NCBI GenBank assembly: GCA_017464805.1
Contig: JAFTYE010000012.1
Coordinates: 1-38,160 of the forward strand
Direction: 5' to 3'
Origin: Clostridia bacterium
Lineage (GTDB): Bacteria > Bacillota > Clostridia > Oscillospirales > CAG-272
DNA: 38,160 nucleotides
Under the pieces are notes generated by a model, which ran no database searches, was not told where the DNA came from, and saw nothing but the letters and a program-made list of their open reading frames with translations. The position numbers were made by a program, and so were the translations under genes. Of the stretch, positions 6,383 to 15,040 are shown piece by piece (positions within the stretch are counted from its first letter, which is position 1; each line of letters begins with the position of its first letter).

Positions 6383-9046
6383 TCACTGAAGGCGATTGTG
6401 CTTTTTCGTTACGAGCTTATCACAAGCTGCCAGAACGCCGGGCAGAACGAACAGAATCAGCAGCGTCGCACAGAGCGCACCCATGGAAATGGTTTTTACA
6501 ATGGAGGTAACCGTCGGATTTTCAAACAAACCGCCGACTACTCCCGTAACCAGAATCAAGATCAGTCCCGAGGACATGATCGTATGGATGGAGCCTGCAT
6601 AAGCGTGCTTCAGTGAATCCTTCACATCCATAGTCTTGCGAGCCTCGCAATAATAATTGGTAAGCAGAATACCGTAGTCAACGGTAGAGCCCATTAGGAT
6701 ACACTCCACGATCAGCAATGCAAGATAATAAATACTGCCGTTCAACGCTCCCGTTATCGTAATGGTGATATAAACACCGCACTGTACCAGCAAAACGAGG
6801 ATCATAGGAATGGAAAGGGATTTGAAGGTAATCGCTACGATGAGGAAGATGGCCAATGCCGTGAGCAACGTAATAAACAGCTGCTCGTTATCGAAGGTCT
6901 TTTGCATCTCGTAATTCATTGCCGAATTACCGACCAAATAGTAATCGCCGTCCAGCTTGTCGTTTGCGAACTGCTCAAGACCTGCAAAGAATGCCGTCGT
7001 TTCTTTACCGTCCTCGGGATAGGAGGTGGTGATGATCAGCCTTGAATGGTTATCGGTTACAAGCTGCTTCTTTCCGTCCTCCAAGGTGGTCTGCGCTTCG
7101 GTGAGCTTCTGACTCATATCCTCATTGATCACAGCCTCAAAGCGGGGATCGGTCAGCACGTCATCCATCATATAACCCAACAAAGCTTCAAGCGTCATCG
7201 TCCATTCGGGATCAGCGTTCTCGGTGCTTGCCGCATAGAGATACAGCAGATCGAGAATTGAGCTGTCCATACCAAGCGTATTGGCAAGCGCGGTGGAGGT
7301 AAACTCGGTTTCTTTCACCGATACCTTTATCACCGACTGCATCATTTGCAGCTGTCCGAGCATTTCAGCATCCATATTATTTTTTATCATATCGGTAGTA
7401 AGGATAAAATCAACCGTTTCTTCCATAGACATAGTTTTATTTACAATGTCGCCGTTAAAGCGCAGATTAAAGATCATACTGACAAGCGATTCGTCGATTC
7501 CGAGCATCGTCGAAAGCTCACTTGCGCTTCTCTGCGTTTGTAATTCCGTTTTGTCTGTATAGGGCGCAAGCTTCTCTATCTGCTCCATTGCATTCTGGTC
7601 AAGATAAGAAGAAAACGTGGGATCATTTGCAACCTTATTCTGAAGGAACTCAACGAACTGGTAAAGCGTCATCGTGTACGGCTCGGCGTTATCGGATCTG
7701 TAATAATCGTAGTACAGCATATCTACCACGCCGGAACCAAGCGAAATATCCTCGCTCATCGAGCCAAGAACTTCTGCCAGCTCTCCCGAGGTGTAGGGCT
7801 TGCCGAGGATCGTACCGTATCCCAGAACCGATTTGACGTTTTCGTCCTTTTCAAGCTCGGCGATCAGGTCGTTCATCTTATCCTCGTCTTGATTTTCATA
7901 AACCACGACGACGGTATTGCTCTGCGGAAAGACATCGGAAATTTCGTCATTCCCGGTAAGCGAGTAGGCAGTACCTGTTTGCTGCTGGAGGATAAAGAAT
8001 CCCACAAACAGAACCGCAAATACGCCCACCATAACGTGGCGCATTTTATAACTGAACTTCGCTGCCCATCCCATCGGGATATGCAACGACTTTTTCGCCG
8101 TTTTCTGTATCAGCTTATCACAAGCTAAAATAATACTCGGCAGCATCGTCAGCACGCAAACCATGCTGATAAAGACGCCCTTTGCAAGCACGATACCGAG
8201 GTTTGCTCCGATCTTGAAGCTCATAAATACCAGCATCAGAAGACCGACGACCGTGGTGAGCGCACTGGACGCGACCGAGGAGAAGGACGCTGCCAGCGCG
8301 TTCTTCATTGCCTGCTTTTTATCAGGCTCGAGTGCCTTTTCCTGTCTGTATCGGTTCATCAGAATGATGGAGTAATCCATAGAGAGAACCAACTGCAGAA
8401 TCGCTGAAATAGAATTCGTAATGCTCGCTACGTTCCCAAGGATCAGATTCGTTCCGCCGTTGATGACGACAGCAACGCCGATCACGACGAGGAACAAGAG
8501 GGGCTCGATCCACGAGTCGCACATAAGGAACAGGACTGCAAGCAGGATCGCAAGCGCGACGACGATCAGAAGCACCGGAATACCCGGGAATCCGGTGTCG
8601 TTGTTTTTCCATACTACCGTATAATCGGCAAATTTTGATTCCAGCGCGGACTCTATTGCCGCTTCCTCGTCGCTGCCGTAATCGCAGGACATATTGAGTA
8701 CATATAACGTGTGATTATCTTTGTTGTAATCACTACTCTCCGCGTCATAATCGACGCTGTCGACGTTTGGGATGGTACTCAATTCTGCAAGTACCGTTTC
8801 CTTTTGCGCATCGGTTAGGTCGTCGAACATCACGCGAATGGAATTAGAGGTCTCCATTTCGGGAAATTCATCTTCCATAATATCAAGACCCGCCTTCATA
8901 TTGGAATCGTCGGACAGGTATTTAGTCATATCTTCATTGATCTCTACAAATTGAGAACAAATGATACTCGCAACCGCCAGCACCAGCATGACTGCCAGTA
9001 CGATGTTTCTTTTGTTCACAATGAAATTGGAAAACTTTTTTATCAT
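6383..9046 (-). CDS. MMPL/RND-superfamily membrane exporter
   Basis: The 887-residue protein has the two-fold RND layout: a TM helix at about residues 14-33, an extracytoplasmic loop, a bundle of helices at about 155-310, another TM helix near 335-352, a very large extracytoplasmic loop (about 355-720), and a final bundle to about 880. The segment with GSTVDYGILLTNYYCE near the second bundle is typical of MMPL/HAE3 proton-driven transporters of lipids or hydrophobic compounds. The second loop holds about three repeats of a 75-85-residue unit, centred near residues 440, 522 and 597. The ATG at 9046 has GAGAGG upstream. A divergent TetR gene with operators across the promoter suggests ligand-inducible efflux; the substrate is unknown. 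Confidence 0.85.
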   Translation of the reverse strand: MIKKFSNFIVNKRNIVLAVMLVLAVASIICSQFVEINEDMTKYLSDDSNMKAGLDIMEDEFPEMETSNSIRVMFDDLTDAQKETVLAELSTIPNVDSVDYDAESSDYNKDNHTLYVLNMSCDYGSDEEAAIESALESKFADYTVVWKNNDTGFPGIPVLLIVVALAILLAVLFLMCDSWIEPLLFLVVIGVAVVINGGTNLILGNVASITNSISAILQLVLSMDYSIILMNRYRQEKALEPDKKQAMKNALAASFSSVASSALTTVVGLLMLVFMSFKIGANLGIVLAKGVFISMVCVLTMLPSIILACDKLIQKTAKKSLHIPMGWAAKFSYKMRHVMVGVFAVLFVGFFILQQQTGTAYSLTGNDEISDVFPQSNTVVVVYENQDEDKMNDLIAELEKDENVKSVLGYGTILGKPYTSGELAEVLGSMSEDISLGSGVVDMLYYDYYRSDNAEPYTMTLYQFVEFLQNKVANDPTFSSYLDQNAMEQIEKLAPYTDKTELQTQRSASELSTMLGIDESLVSMIFNLRFNGDIVNKTMSMEETVDFILTTDMIKNNMDAEMLGQLQMMQSVIKVSVKETEFTSTALANTLGMDSSILDLLYLYAASTENADPEWTMTLEALLGYMMDDVLTDPRFEAVINEDMSQKLTEAQTTLEDGKKQLVTDNHSRLIITTSYPEDGKETTAFFAGLEQFANDKLDGDYYLVGNSAMNYEMQKTFDNEQLFITLLTALAIFLIVAITFKSLSIPMILVLLVQCGVYITITITGALNGSIYYLALLIVECILMGSTVDYGILLTNYYCEARKTMDVKDSLKHAYAGSIHTIMSSGLILILVTGVVGGLFENPTVTSIVKTISMGALCATLLILFVLPGVLAACDKLVTKKHNRLQ

Positions 9047-9082
9047 TGCTTCTGCATTCCTCTCTAAATTAAAATAATGTTG

Positions 9083-9111
9083 TTGACATTTCGAACGTTA
9101 TATATTATAAT
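9083..9111 (+). promoter_or_regulatory. Promoter of the tetR-family gene
   Basis: TTGACA (9083-9088), a 17-base spacer and TATAAT (9106-9111) match the sigma-A consensus. The three operator-like repeats lie just downstream. Confidence 0.8.
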
Positions 9112-9132
9112 ATACATGTGTTGGTTTTGCAA
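9104..9132 (-). promoter_or_regulatory. Promoter of the MMPL transporter gene
   Basis: On the minus strand TTGCAA (9132-9127), 17 bases and TATAAT (9109-9104). The -35 sits inside the first operator dyad, and the -10 overlaps that of the divergent promoter, so one bound repressor could block both. Confidence 0.65.
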
Positions 9133-9200
9133 CCATCAGATGCAGAGCAAACGGTTGTGCAATCCACGGAATAGTAAATAGTGTTGGTTTTACAGCCACA
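9119..9200. promoter_or_regulatory. Three TetR-type operator dyads
   Basis: TTGGTTTTGCAACCAT (near 9121-9136), CGGTTGTGCAATCC (near 9152-9165) and TTGGTTTTACAGCC (near 9184-9197) share the imperfect palindrome GGTTKTRCARYCC. Their GG positions are at 9123, 9153 and 9186, about three helical turns apart, in the divergent promoter region. Confidence 0.6.
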
Positions 9201-9229
9201 CAAAAACATTTGTCGATAGGAGAAGAAAT

Positions 9230-9772
9230 ATGAATCAACGGATCATGCTGACAAAAAAGCTTCTGAAAAACAGTTTAACCAATATGCTCCAAACACAGAA
9301 TATTTACCAGATCTCTATCCGTGAGCTTTGTGAAAATGCGGGAATCAATCGTTCCACCTTCTATAAATACTATGGAAGTCAGTTTGATCTGCTGTCGGAA
9401 ATGGAACAAGATCTGCTCGTCAGTATAGAGAGTGTACTGACTTCTCAGGACGTTTACAGTAAAAATGCCATCGAACAGATACTGATCTATCTGGAGAATG
9501 ACATCGAATTTGTTCGTTTGCTTCTCAATTCCAACGTTGATCCCGAATTCCCGAAAAAACTGTTCTCCCTCCCCCCGATCTTGCGGATGTTAAATGAGCT
9601 GATGGCGAATATCCCCGAGGAAGAATCCGATTACTACTATCGTTTTCTGCTGTCCGGAGCCTATGAAATCGTAAGAACGTGGGTGAATAAAGAAGACCGT
9701 GAAAAAACCGAGTGGCTGGCGGCGTTACTCTTTAGAATGATCATGACACCGAAAGAGAAAAAACGGTTATAA
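9230..9772 (+). CDS. TetR/AcrR-family repressor
   Basis: The 180-residue product has a TetR N-terminal HTH at about residues 8-55 (SIRELCENAGINRSTFYKYY is the recognition part) and an all-helical ligand/dimerisation domain. TAGGAGAAG lies about 6 bases before the ATG at 9230. It is divergent from the MMPL exporter, and three dyads of the kind TetR proteins bind lie in between, so it probably represses both itself and the exporter until an exporter substrate binds. The assignment of family is firm; ligand and operators are inferred. Confidence 0.88.
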   Translation: MNQRIMLTKKLLKNSLTNMLQTQNIYQISIRELCENAGINRSTFYKYYGSQFDLLSEMEQDLLVSIESVLTSQDVYSKNAIEQILIYLENDIEFVRLLLNSNVDPEFPKKLFSLPPILRMLNELMANIPEEESDYYYRFLLSGAYEIVRTWVNKEDREKTEWLAALLFRMIMTPKEKKRL

Positions 9773-9860
9773 AAAGGCGTATTATTCGGTCTTGTTCTAA
9801 CATTTTATGCACAGTTCAAATATAACAGAGGTCTATTTTAAGTCATCTATTTAGGTTCCA

Positions 9861-9904
9861 CAACCAAAACAAAGGACACCAAGAGGTGTCCTTTGTTTTG
9901 GTTG
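9861..9904. terminator. Perfect 20-bp hairpin with AAGA loop
   Basis: The arms 9861-9880 and 9885-9904 are exact complements, with the core GGACACC-AAGA-GGTGTCC and outer bases CAACCAAAACAAA. It follows the tetR gene. The plus-strand tail is GTTTTGGTTG rather than a plain U-run. The same core recurs in the terminator at 19365. Confidence 0.65.
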
Positions 9905-9984
9905 CCGCTTCACGGGACGGGATGGGGCGTTGCGCCTCCCTTGCGCTGTTTCCAAAAATTTTTCCAAAATTTTTTATAAACCTA

Positions 9985-10013
9985 TTGACAAGGTAGGTAA
10001 AAGGTGCTACAAT
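9985..10013 (+). promoter_or_regulatory. Promoter of the sulfur-amino-acid cluster
   Basis: TTGACA (9985-9990), a 17-base spacer and TACAAT (10008-10013). The spacer contains GGTAGGT, whose complement ACCTACC (10020-10026) lies at the transcription start. Confidence 0.8.
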
Positions 10014-10022
10014 ACAGTCACC

Positions 10023-10039
10023 TACCAAAATGATTGGTA
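10023..10039 (+). promoter_or_regulatory. Candidate operator TACCAA-N5-TTGGTA
   Basis: Six-base arms TACCAA and TTGGTA are separated by AATGA, just downstream of the -10. A similar dyad (TACCA-N5-TGGTA) is in the metF promoter. The Rrf2-family regulator at the end of the cluster is the likely ligand, by inference only. Confidence 0.5.
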
Positions 10040-10053
10040 AACAGGAGCTTCCC

Positions 10054-10116
10054 ATGAGAAACTATTTTGAAAGGCTCGTCAGAGCCAATTTCCGCTTCGG
10101 TCGAATGTGTCGATGA
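10054..10116 (+). CDS. Putative 20-residue leader peptide ending Arg-Met-Cys-Arg
   Basis: An ATG at 10054 is preceded at ideal distance by AGGAG (10043-10047), and the frame ends with TGA at 10114-10116. The peptide starts MRNYFERLV, is Arg-rich, and has adjacent Met and Cys codons two residues before its end. It lies in the leader between the promoter and the O-acetylhomoserine sulfhydrylase gene, 59 bases before that start. Cys-containing leader peptides that sense charged tRNA-Cys are known upstream of sulfur genes in other bacteria; that this one works so is inference. It could instead be a chance short frame, but its ribosome site is better than that of the main gene. Confidence 0.55.
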   Translation: MRNYFERLVRANFRFGRMCR

Positions 10117-10175
10117 AAAAACATGCAAAGCAATCGCAACACCACATATTCTATACACGAAAGGAAATCATAATC

Positions 10176-11459
10176 ATGTCTGAATTGAAATTCGAAACAC
10201 TTCAGCTCCACGTAGGCCAGGAGCAGCCCGATCCCGCAACCGATGCTCGCGCAGTACCGATCTATGCGACCACCTCCTATGTCTTCCGTGATTCCGCTCA
10301 TGCGGCAGCCCGCTTCGGTCTTGCCGATGCCGGTAATATCTATGGCAGACTTACCAACTCCACACAGGATGTTTTTGAAAAGAGAATCGCAGCCCTTGAA
10401 GGTGGTGTAGCCGCATTGGCTCTCGCTTCGGGCGCAGCCGCTATCACCTACACCTTGCAGGCACTCGGTCAGAATGGCGGTCACTTTGTGGCACAAAAGA
10501 CCATTTACGGCGGAAGCTACAACCTACTTGCGCACACGCTTCCCAACTTTGGCATCACAGCAACATTCGTAAACATCCACGATCTTGCGGAGGTCGAGGC
10601 GGCTATCAAGGAGAATACCAGAGCCATCTACATTGAGACCCTCGGCAACCCCAACAGCGATATTCCCGACATTGATGCCCTCGCGGAGCTTGCTCACAAG
10701 CACGGCTTGCCTCTCGTGGTGGACAATACCTTCGGCACCCCCTACCTCATCCGTCCCATCGAGCACGGCGCAGATATCGTCGTTCACTCGGCGACTAAGT
10801 TCATCGGCGGTCACGGTACCACTTTGGGCGGCGTGATTGTTGACTCGGGTAAATTCGATTGGGAGGCATCGGGCAAGTATCCCGCAATCGCCGATCCCAA
10901 CCCTTCCTACCACGGTGTGTCCTTCGTAAAGGCAGTGGGACCTGCCGCGTTCGTTACCTACATCCGCGCCATTCTGCTGCGTGATACGGGTGCGACGCTT
11001 TCTCCCTTTGCCGCATTCCTGCTCCTGCAGGGAACCGAAACGCTCTCGCTCCGTTTGGAGAGACACGCGGAGAATGCGAAGAAGGTCGTAGAATTCCTCG
11101 CAAATCATCCGCAGGTAGAGAAGGTCAACCATCCGTCGCTCCCCGAACATCCCGATCACGCTCTTTACAAGAAGTATTTTCCGAACGGCGGCGCATCCAT
11201 CTTTACCTTTGAAATCAAGGGCGGTCAGGCGGAAGCACACAAGTTCATCGACAGTCTCAAGATCTTCTCACTCCTTGCCAATGTGGCGGACGTCAAGAGT
11301 TTGGTCATTCACCCCGCGACCACCACGCACAGCCAGCTTTCCGAAGAAGAACTTGCCGACCAGGGCATCAAGCAGAACACCATTCGTCTTTCCATCGGTA
11401 CCGAGCATATCGACGATATTCTTGCCGATCTTCAGCGCGGCTTTGATGCAGTAAAGTAA
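10176..11459 (+). CDS. metY: O-acetylhomoserine sulfhydrylase (PLP-dependent)
   Basis: The 428-residue enzyme belongs to the Cys/Met metabolism PLP family. It begins [20 protein letters not shown], has the substrate/PLP motif YGRLTNST at residues 56-63, [10 protein letters not shown] at 181-190, and the PLP-binding Lys208 in [10 protein letters not shown]. Length and motifs fit MetY, which makes homocysteine from O-acetylhomoserine and sulfide; a cystathionine-type activity cannot be excluded from sequence alone. The ATG at 10176 follows AAAGGAA; an ATG at 10113 overlapping the leader-peptide stop would add 21 unlikely residues. It opens a plus-strand sulfur cluster, 20 bases before cysK. Confidence 0.93.
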   Translation: MSELKFETLQLHVGQEQPDPATDARAVPIYATTSYVFRDSAHAAARFGLADAGNIYGRLTNSTQDVFEKRIAALEGGVAALALASGAAAITYTLQALGQNGGHFVAQKTIYGGSYNLLAHTLPNFGITATFVNIHDLAEVEAAIKENTRAIYIETLGNPNSDIPDIDALAELAHKHGLPLVVDNTFGTPYLIRPIEHGADIVVHSATKFIGGHGTTLGGVIVDSGKFDWEASGKYPAIADPNPSYHGVSFVKAVGPAAFVTYIRAILLRDTGATLSPFAAFLLLQGTETLSLRLERHAENAKKVVEFLANHPQVEKVNHPSLPEHPDHALYKKYFPNGGASIFTFEIKGGQAEAHKFIDSLKIFSLLANVADVKSLVIHPATTTHSQLSEEELADQGIKQNTIRLSIGTEHIDDILADLQRGFDAVK

Positions 11460-11479
11460 TATTTAGGAGGAGATTTATC

Positions 11480-12418
11480 ATGGCTAACGTATATACATCC
11501 GCAGATCAACTCATCGGAAAAACTCCACTTTTGGAGCTTACACATATCGAAAAAGCGCTTGGACTCAAGGCAAAGGTCCTTGCCAAGCTGGAATATTTCA
11601 ATCCCGCGGGATCGGTCAAGGACAGGATCGCCAAGGCGATGATCGACAAGGCGGAGGCCTCCGGCAAGTTGAAGCCCGATTCGGTCATCATTGAGCCTAC
11701 CTCGGGCAATACGGGTATAGGGCTGGCGTCGGTCGCGGCGGCAAGAGGATATAAGATCATCATCGTGATGCCCGAAACCATGTCTGTTGAGCGCAGACAG
11801 CTGATGAAGGCATATGGCGCGGAGCTTGTGCTTACCGAGGGTGCAAAGGGCATGAAGGGAGCGATCGCCAAGGCTGAGGAGCTTGCGGCAGCAACTCCCA
11901 ACAGCTTCATCCCCGGTCAGTTTGTCAACCCTGCCAACCCCAAGGCACACAGAGAGAATACGGGCCCCGAGATCTATGAGGATACCGACGGCAACGTAGA
12001 TATCTTCGTAGCAGGCGTCGGCACGGGCGGAACCGTTACGGGCGTGGGTGAATACCTCAAATCCAAGAATCCTAACGTCAAGGTCGTGGCGGTAGAGCCT
12101 TCGGCTTCCGCAGTGCTTTCCACGGGTGTTGCAGGACCCCACAAAATTCAAGGTATCGGCGCGGGCTTTGTTCCCGACGTGCTCAATACCAAGGTTTATG
12201 ATGAGATCATTCCCGTTTCCAACGAGGATGCGTTTGCCACGGGCAAGCTGATCGGCAAGAGCGAGGGCGTTCTTGTGGGCATTTCTTCGGGCGCGGCTGC
12301 ATATGCGGCAATTGAGCTTGCAAAGCGTTCCGAGAACGAGGGTAAGACCATAGTTGTCCTCCTCCCCGATACGGGCGACAGATACCTTTCTACACCTCTA
12401 TTTGCTGACGAAGCATAA
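11480..12418 (+). CDS. cysK: Cysteine synthase A (O-acetylserine sulfhydrylase)
   Basis: At 312 residues this is a full-length CysK. The PLP Schiff-base lysine is Lys47 in PAGSVKDR; the substrate loop is [12 protein letters not shown], the PLP phosphate loop is GTGGTVTG, and the C-terminal SSGAAA motif is present. It makes cysteine from O-acetylserine and sulfide in the cytoplasm. TTAGGAGGAG precedes the ATG. It lies 20 bases after metY, so both sulfhydrylases share a promoter and presumably a sulfide supply. No serine acetyltransferase gene (cysE) is in the window. Confidence 0.96.
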   Translation: MANVYTSADQLIGKTPLLELTHIEKALGLKAKVLAKLEYFNPAGSVKDRIAKAMIDKAEASGKLKPDSVIIEPTSGNTGIGLASVAAARGYKIIIVMPETMSVERRQLMKAYGAELVLTEGAKGMKGAIAKAEELAAATPNSFIPGQFVNPANPKAHRENTGPEIYEDTDGNVDIFVAGVGTGGTVTGVGEYLKSKNPNVKVVAVEPSASAVLSTGVAGPHKIQGIGAGFVPDVLNTKVYDEIIPVSNEDAFATGKLIGKSEGVLVGISSGAAAYAAIELAKRSENEGKTIVVLLPDTGDRYLSTPLFADEA

Positions 12419-12429
12419 AAATAAGCGAA

Positions 12430-12466
12430 CACCGGTACCTGTCGATGCGGGTGCCGGTGCTTTTAA
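12430..12466 (+). terminator. Weak terminator between cysK and the PLP kinase gene
   Basis: CACCGGTACC (12430-12439) pairs with GGTGCCGGTG (12450-12459) with one mismatch, followed by CTTTT. The short U-run suggests partial read-through into the downstream genes. Confidence 0.6.
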
Positions 12467-12499
12467 AATCCAAGGAAACTAAAAGTTAGGAGAAAAATC

Positions 12500-13327
12500 A
12501 TGGAATACAAAAGAATATTGACAATACAAGACATTTCCTGCGTGGGGCAATGCTCGCTCACGGTCGCGCTCCCCATTCTGTCCGCCTGCGGAATCGAGAC
12601 CGCTATCCTGCCGTCTGCCGTTCTGTCCACGCATACGGCAGGCTTCAGCGGATTTACATTTCGGGATCTGACCGACGACATGCCCGCGATCCGAGAGCAT
12701 TGGCAAAAGGAAGGCATCCGCTTTGATGCCATCTACACGGGATATCTCGGCAGTACCAAGCAGGTAGGATACGTGAAGGACATATTGGATACCATGGGCA
12801 AGGAGGAGAGCGTGAAGATCGTGGATCCCGCCTTTGCCGACAACGGCAAGCTCTACCCAATCTTTGACAGCGTTTATGTGGACGCCATGAAAACGCTCTG
12901 TCCCTCGGCCGACATTTTGCTGCCGAACATCACCGAGGCCTGCTTCCTTGCAGGTGTGGAATATAAGGAAACGTATGACGAGGAGTATATCGGGGATTTG
13001 CTGTCCGCGTTGGGCAAGCTGGGCTGCTCCACCATCGTTCTGACGGGGGTGGGATACGCGCCCGGAAAAACAGGCGTGGCCGTTTATGAAAACGGAAGCA
13101 TCCACTACTACGAGCATCAGCGTATTGCAAAGGGCTGTCACGGAACAGGCGACGTTTACGCCTCGGCCTTTGTAGGATCGCTTGTCAGGGGCAAGCCCCT
13201 TTTTGAAGCAGCAAAGATCGCCGCCAACTACATCGTACAATGTATCGAGAACACGCAAAACGATCCCGAGCACTGGTACGGCGTGAAATTTGAGCCTGTG
13301 CTCCCCGAGCTGATAAGGATGCTCTGA
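12500..13327 (+). CDS. Pyridoxamine/pyridoxal kinase
   Basis: A 275-residue ribokinase-fold kinase that phosphorylates vitamin B6 forms to PLP/PMP. It starts MEYKRILTIQDISCVGQCSL, typical of clostridial pyridoxamine kinases, and has the catalytic anion-hole motif GCHGTGDVYASA at about residues 210-221, whose Asp is the general base. TTAGGAG precedes the ATG. The gene lies among three PLP enzymes (MetY, CysK, NifS), so it plausibly supplies their cofactor. PdxY and PdxK-type specificity cannot be separated here. Confidence 0.9.
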   Translation: MEYKRILTIQDISCVGQCSLTVALPILSACGIETAILPSAVLSTHTAGFSGFTFRDLTDDMPAIREHWQKEGIRFDAIYTGYLGSTKQVGYVKDILDTMGKEESVKIVDPAFADNGKLYPIFDSVYVDAMKTLCPSADILLPNITEACFLAGVEYKETYDEEYIGDLLSALGKLGCSTIVLTGVGYAPGKTGVAVYENGSIHYYEHQRIAKGCHGTGDVYASAFVGSLVRGKPLFEAAKIAANYIVQCIENTQNDPEHWYGVKFEPVLPELIRML

Positions 13328-13345
13328 TATCAGGAGGAATGAACC

Positions 13346-14536
13346 ATGAATATTTATTTGGATAATGCCGCCACGACGAAAATGAGTCAGACGGCCATTG
13401 CCGCCATGCTGCCGTATATGGATGGCATTTACGGCAATCCATCCAGCCTGCACTCGGCGGGACAAAAAGCAAATGAAGCATTGACGAGCGCCCGTGAGAG
13501 AATCGCAACGCTTCTCGGCTGTGAGCCGAGAGAGATCACCTTCACCTCGGGGGGCAGCGAGGCGGATAATCAAGCCATCATCTCCGCCGCAAAGCTCGGC
13601 GAAGAAAAGGGCAAGAAGCACATCGTGTCCACCGCCTTCGAGCATCATGCGGTTCTTCATACATTTGAAAAGCTGAAAAAGGCGGGATTTGACATTACGC
13701 TTTTGGATGTCCACGAAAATGGGCTTATAACGCCCGATCAGGTGACTGATGCCATTCGCCCCGACACCTGTCTTGTGACTATCATGTACGCCAATAACGA
13801 GATCGGTACGGTTCAGCCGATTGCCGAGATCGGCGCAATATGCCGCGAAAGGGGCGTGCTTTTCCACACCGACGCGGTGCAGGCGATTGGGCACCTGCAC
13901 ATCAACGTCAAAGAGCAAAACATCGATATGCTTTCCTTGTCCGCGCACAAATTCCACGGTCCCAAGGGCATCGGCGTTCTGTACGCGAGGAAGGGCATAC
14001 GCCTGACCACGCTGATTGAGGGCGGCGCGCAGGAGAGAGGAAAGCGCGCAGGCACAGAAAACATTCCCGCCATCATGGGCATGGTAGCGGCAATGGAGGA
14101 GGCTTGCGCCAAAATCGATGAAAATGCCGTCAAGCTCACCGCACTCCGAGATAAGCTTATTGCGGGACTTTCGGAGATCCCCCACGCCATACTCAACGGA
14201 GATGAGAAGCAGAGACTTCCCGGCAACGTCAGCTTTTGTTTTGAAGGGATTGAGGGCGAATCCCTGCTATTGCTTCTCGATGACAAAGGTATCTGTGCGT
14301 CGTCCGGCTCGGCGTGTACCTCCGGCTCGCTCGATCCAAGTCACGTACTCCTTGCCATCGGCAGAATACACGATGTGGCGCACGGTTCCCTGCGGCTATC
14401 CTTGTCGGCGGAAAACACCGAGGAAGAAGTGGCGTATATCATAACGGCTGTCAAAGAGGTCGTAGAATATCTGCGCAGCATCTCGCCCATCTGGCGAGAT
14501 TTGGTCGCGGGCAAAAAAGAATTTGTGATCAAATGA
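13346..14536 (+). CDS. nifS: Cysteine desulfurase, NifS/IscS type
   Basis: The 396-residue PLP enzyme takes sulfur from cysteine and passes it as persulfide. MNIYLDNAATT opens the fold; Lys202 in SAHKFHGPKG binds PLP; Cys324 in SSGSACTSGSLD is the catalytic cysteine on the long mobile loop of group I desulfurases; RAGTEN is present. GGAGGAATG lies just before the ATG. It starts 18 bases after the kinase gene and ends 10 bases before nifU, a classic NifS-NifU pair. Confidence 0.95.
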   Translation: MNIYLDNAATTKMSQTAIAAMLPYMDGIYGNPSSLHSAGQKANEALTSARERIATLLGCEPREITFTSGGSEADNQAIISAAKLGEEKGKKHIVSTAFEHHAVLHTFEKLKKAGFDITLLDVHENGLITPDQVTDAIRPDTCLVTIMYANNEIGTVQPIAEIGAICRERGVLFHTDAVQAIGHLHINVKEQNIDMLSLSAHKFHGPKGIGVLYARKGIRLTTLIEGGAQERGKRAGTENIPAIMGMVAAMEEACAKIDENAVKLTALRDKLIAGLSEIPHAILNGDEKQRLPGNVSFCFEGIEGESLLLLLDDKGICASSGSACTSGSLDPSHVLLAIGRIHDVAHGSLRLSLSAENTEEEVAYIITAVKEVVEYLRSISPIWRDLVAGKKEFVIK

Positions 14537-14546
14537 GGTTAATAAC

Positions 14547-14987
14547 ATGGCACTATACAGCGAAAAGGTAATGGATCATTTCCGCAACCCCCGCAACGTT
14601 GGCGTGATTGAAAATGCCGACGGAGTCGGTGAGGTCGGCAACGCCAAATGCGGCGACATCATGAAGATCTATCTGAAAATCGAAAACGACAAAATTGCGG
14701 ACGTAAAATTCGAGACCTTCGGCTGCGGCTCGGCAATCGCCTCCAGCTCTATGGCGACCGAACTGATCAAGGGCAAGCCCGTATCCGAGGCACTGGCACT
14801 GACGAACAAAGCGGTCGTGGAAGCCCTCGACGGTCTGCCCGCACACAAGCTTCATTGCTCAGTGCTGGCAGAGGAAGCGATCAAGGCTGCGCTGAAGGAC
14901 TACTATGACAAAAACGGCATCGAATACGACCGCTCGCAGTTTCCCGACTGTGAAAACTGTGAGCATTGTTGTGCAAACCATACTTGA
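14547..14987 (+). CDS. nifU: Fe-S cluster scaffold, NifU/IscU type
   Basis: The 146-residue scaffold has the three cluster-ligand cysteines Cys35 (NAKCGD), Cys60 (TFGCGSA) and Cys104 (KLHCSVL), with Asp37 that tunes cluster release. It ends in a further Cys cluster (CENCEHCCANHT, residues 135-146) absent from standard IscU. GAGGT overlapping the nifS stop serves as ribosome site. It assembles clusters from sulfur supplied by the preceding desulfurase. The -35 of the metF promoter overlaps its stop codon. Confidence 0.94.
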   Translation: MALYSEKVMDHFRNPRNVGVIENADGVGEVGNAKCGDIMKIYLKIENDKIADVKFETFGCGSAIASSSMATELIKGKPVSEALALTNKAVVEALDGLPAHKLHCSVLAEEAIKAALKDYYDKNGIEYDRSQFPDCENCEHCCANHT

Positions 14988-15012
14988 TTTGCCTACCAAT
15001 GCGTGGTATAAT
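14984..15012 (+). promoter_or_regulatory. Internal promoter for metF with candidate operator
   Basis: TTGATT (14984-14989), 17 bases and TATAAT (15007-15012). Between them and overlapping the -10 is TACCA-ATGCG-TGGTA (14994-15008), similar to the dyad at 10023-10039, so both promoters may answer to one repressor. Confidence 0.65.
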
Positions 15013-15040
15013 AAGATATCAAACAAAAAAGGTGCAAGCC

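Noticed and set aside
9905-10175. Possible SAM riboswitch or T-box before metY
   Set aside because: I looked for the conserved SAM-I, SAM-II and T-box signatures and saw none; the leader peptide and dyad are the only features.
12479-14185. 568-codon minus-strand open frame
   Set aside because: It is antisense to the pyridoxamine kinase and nifS genes, which have clear catalytic motifs and ribosome sites; its translation resembles no family.
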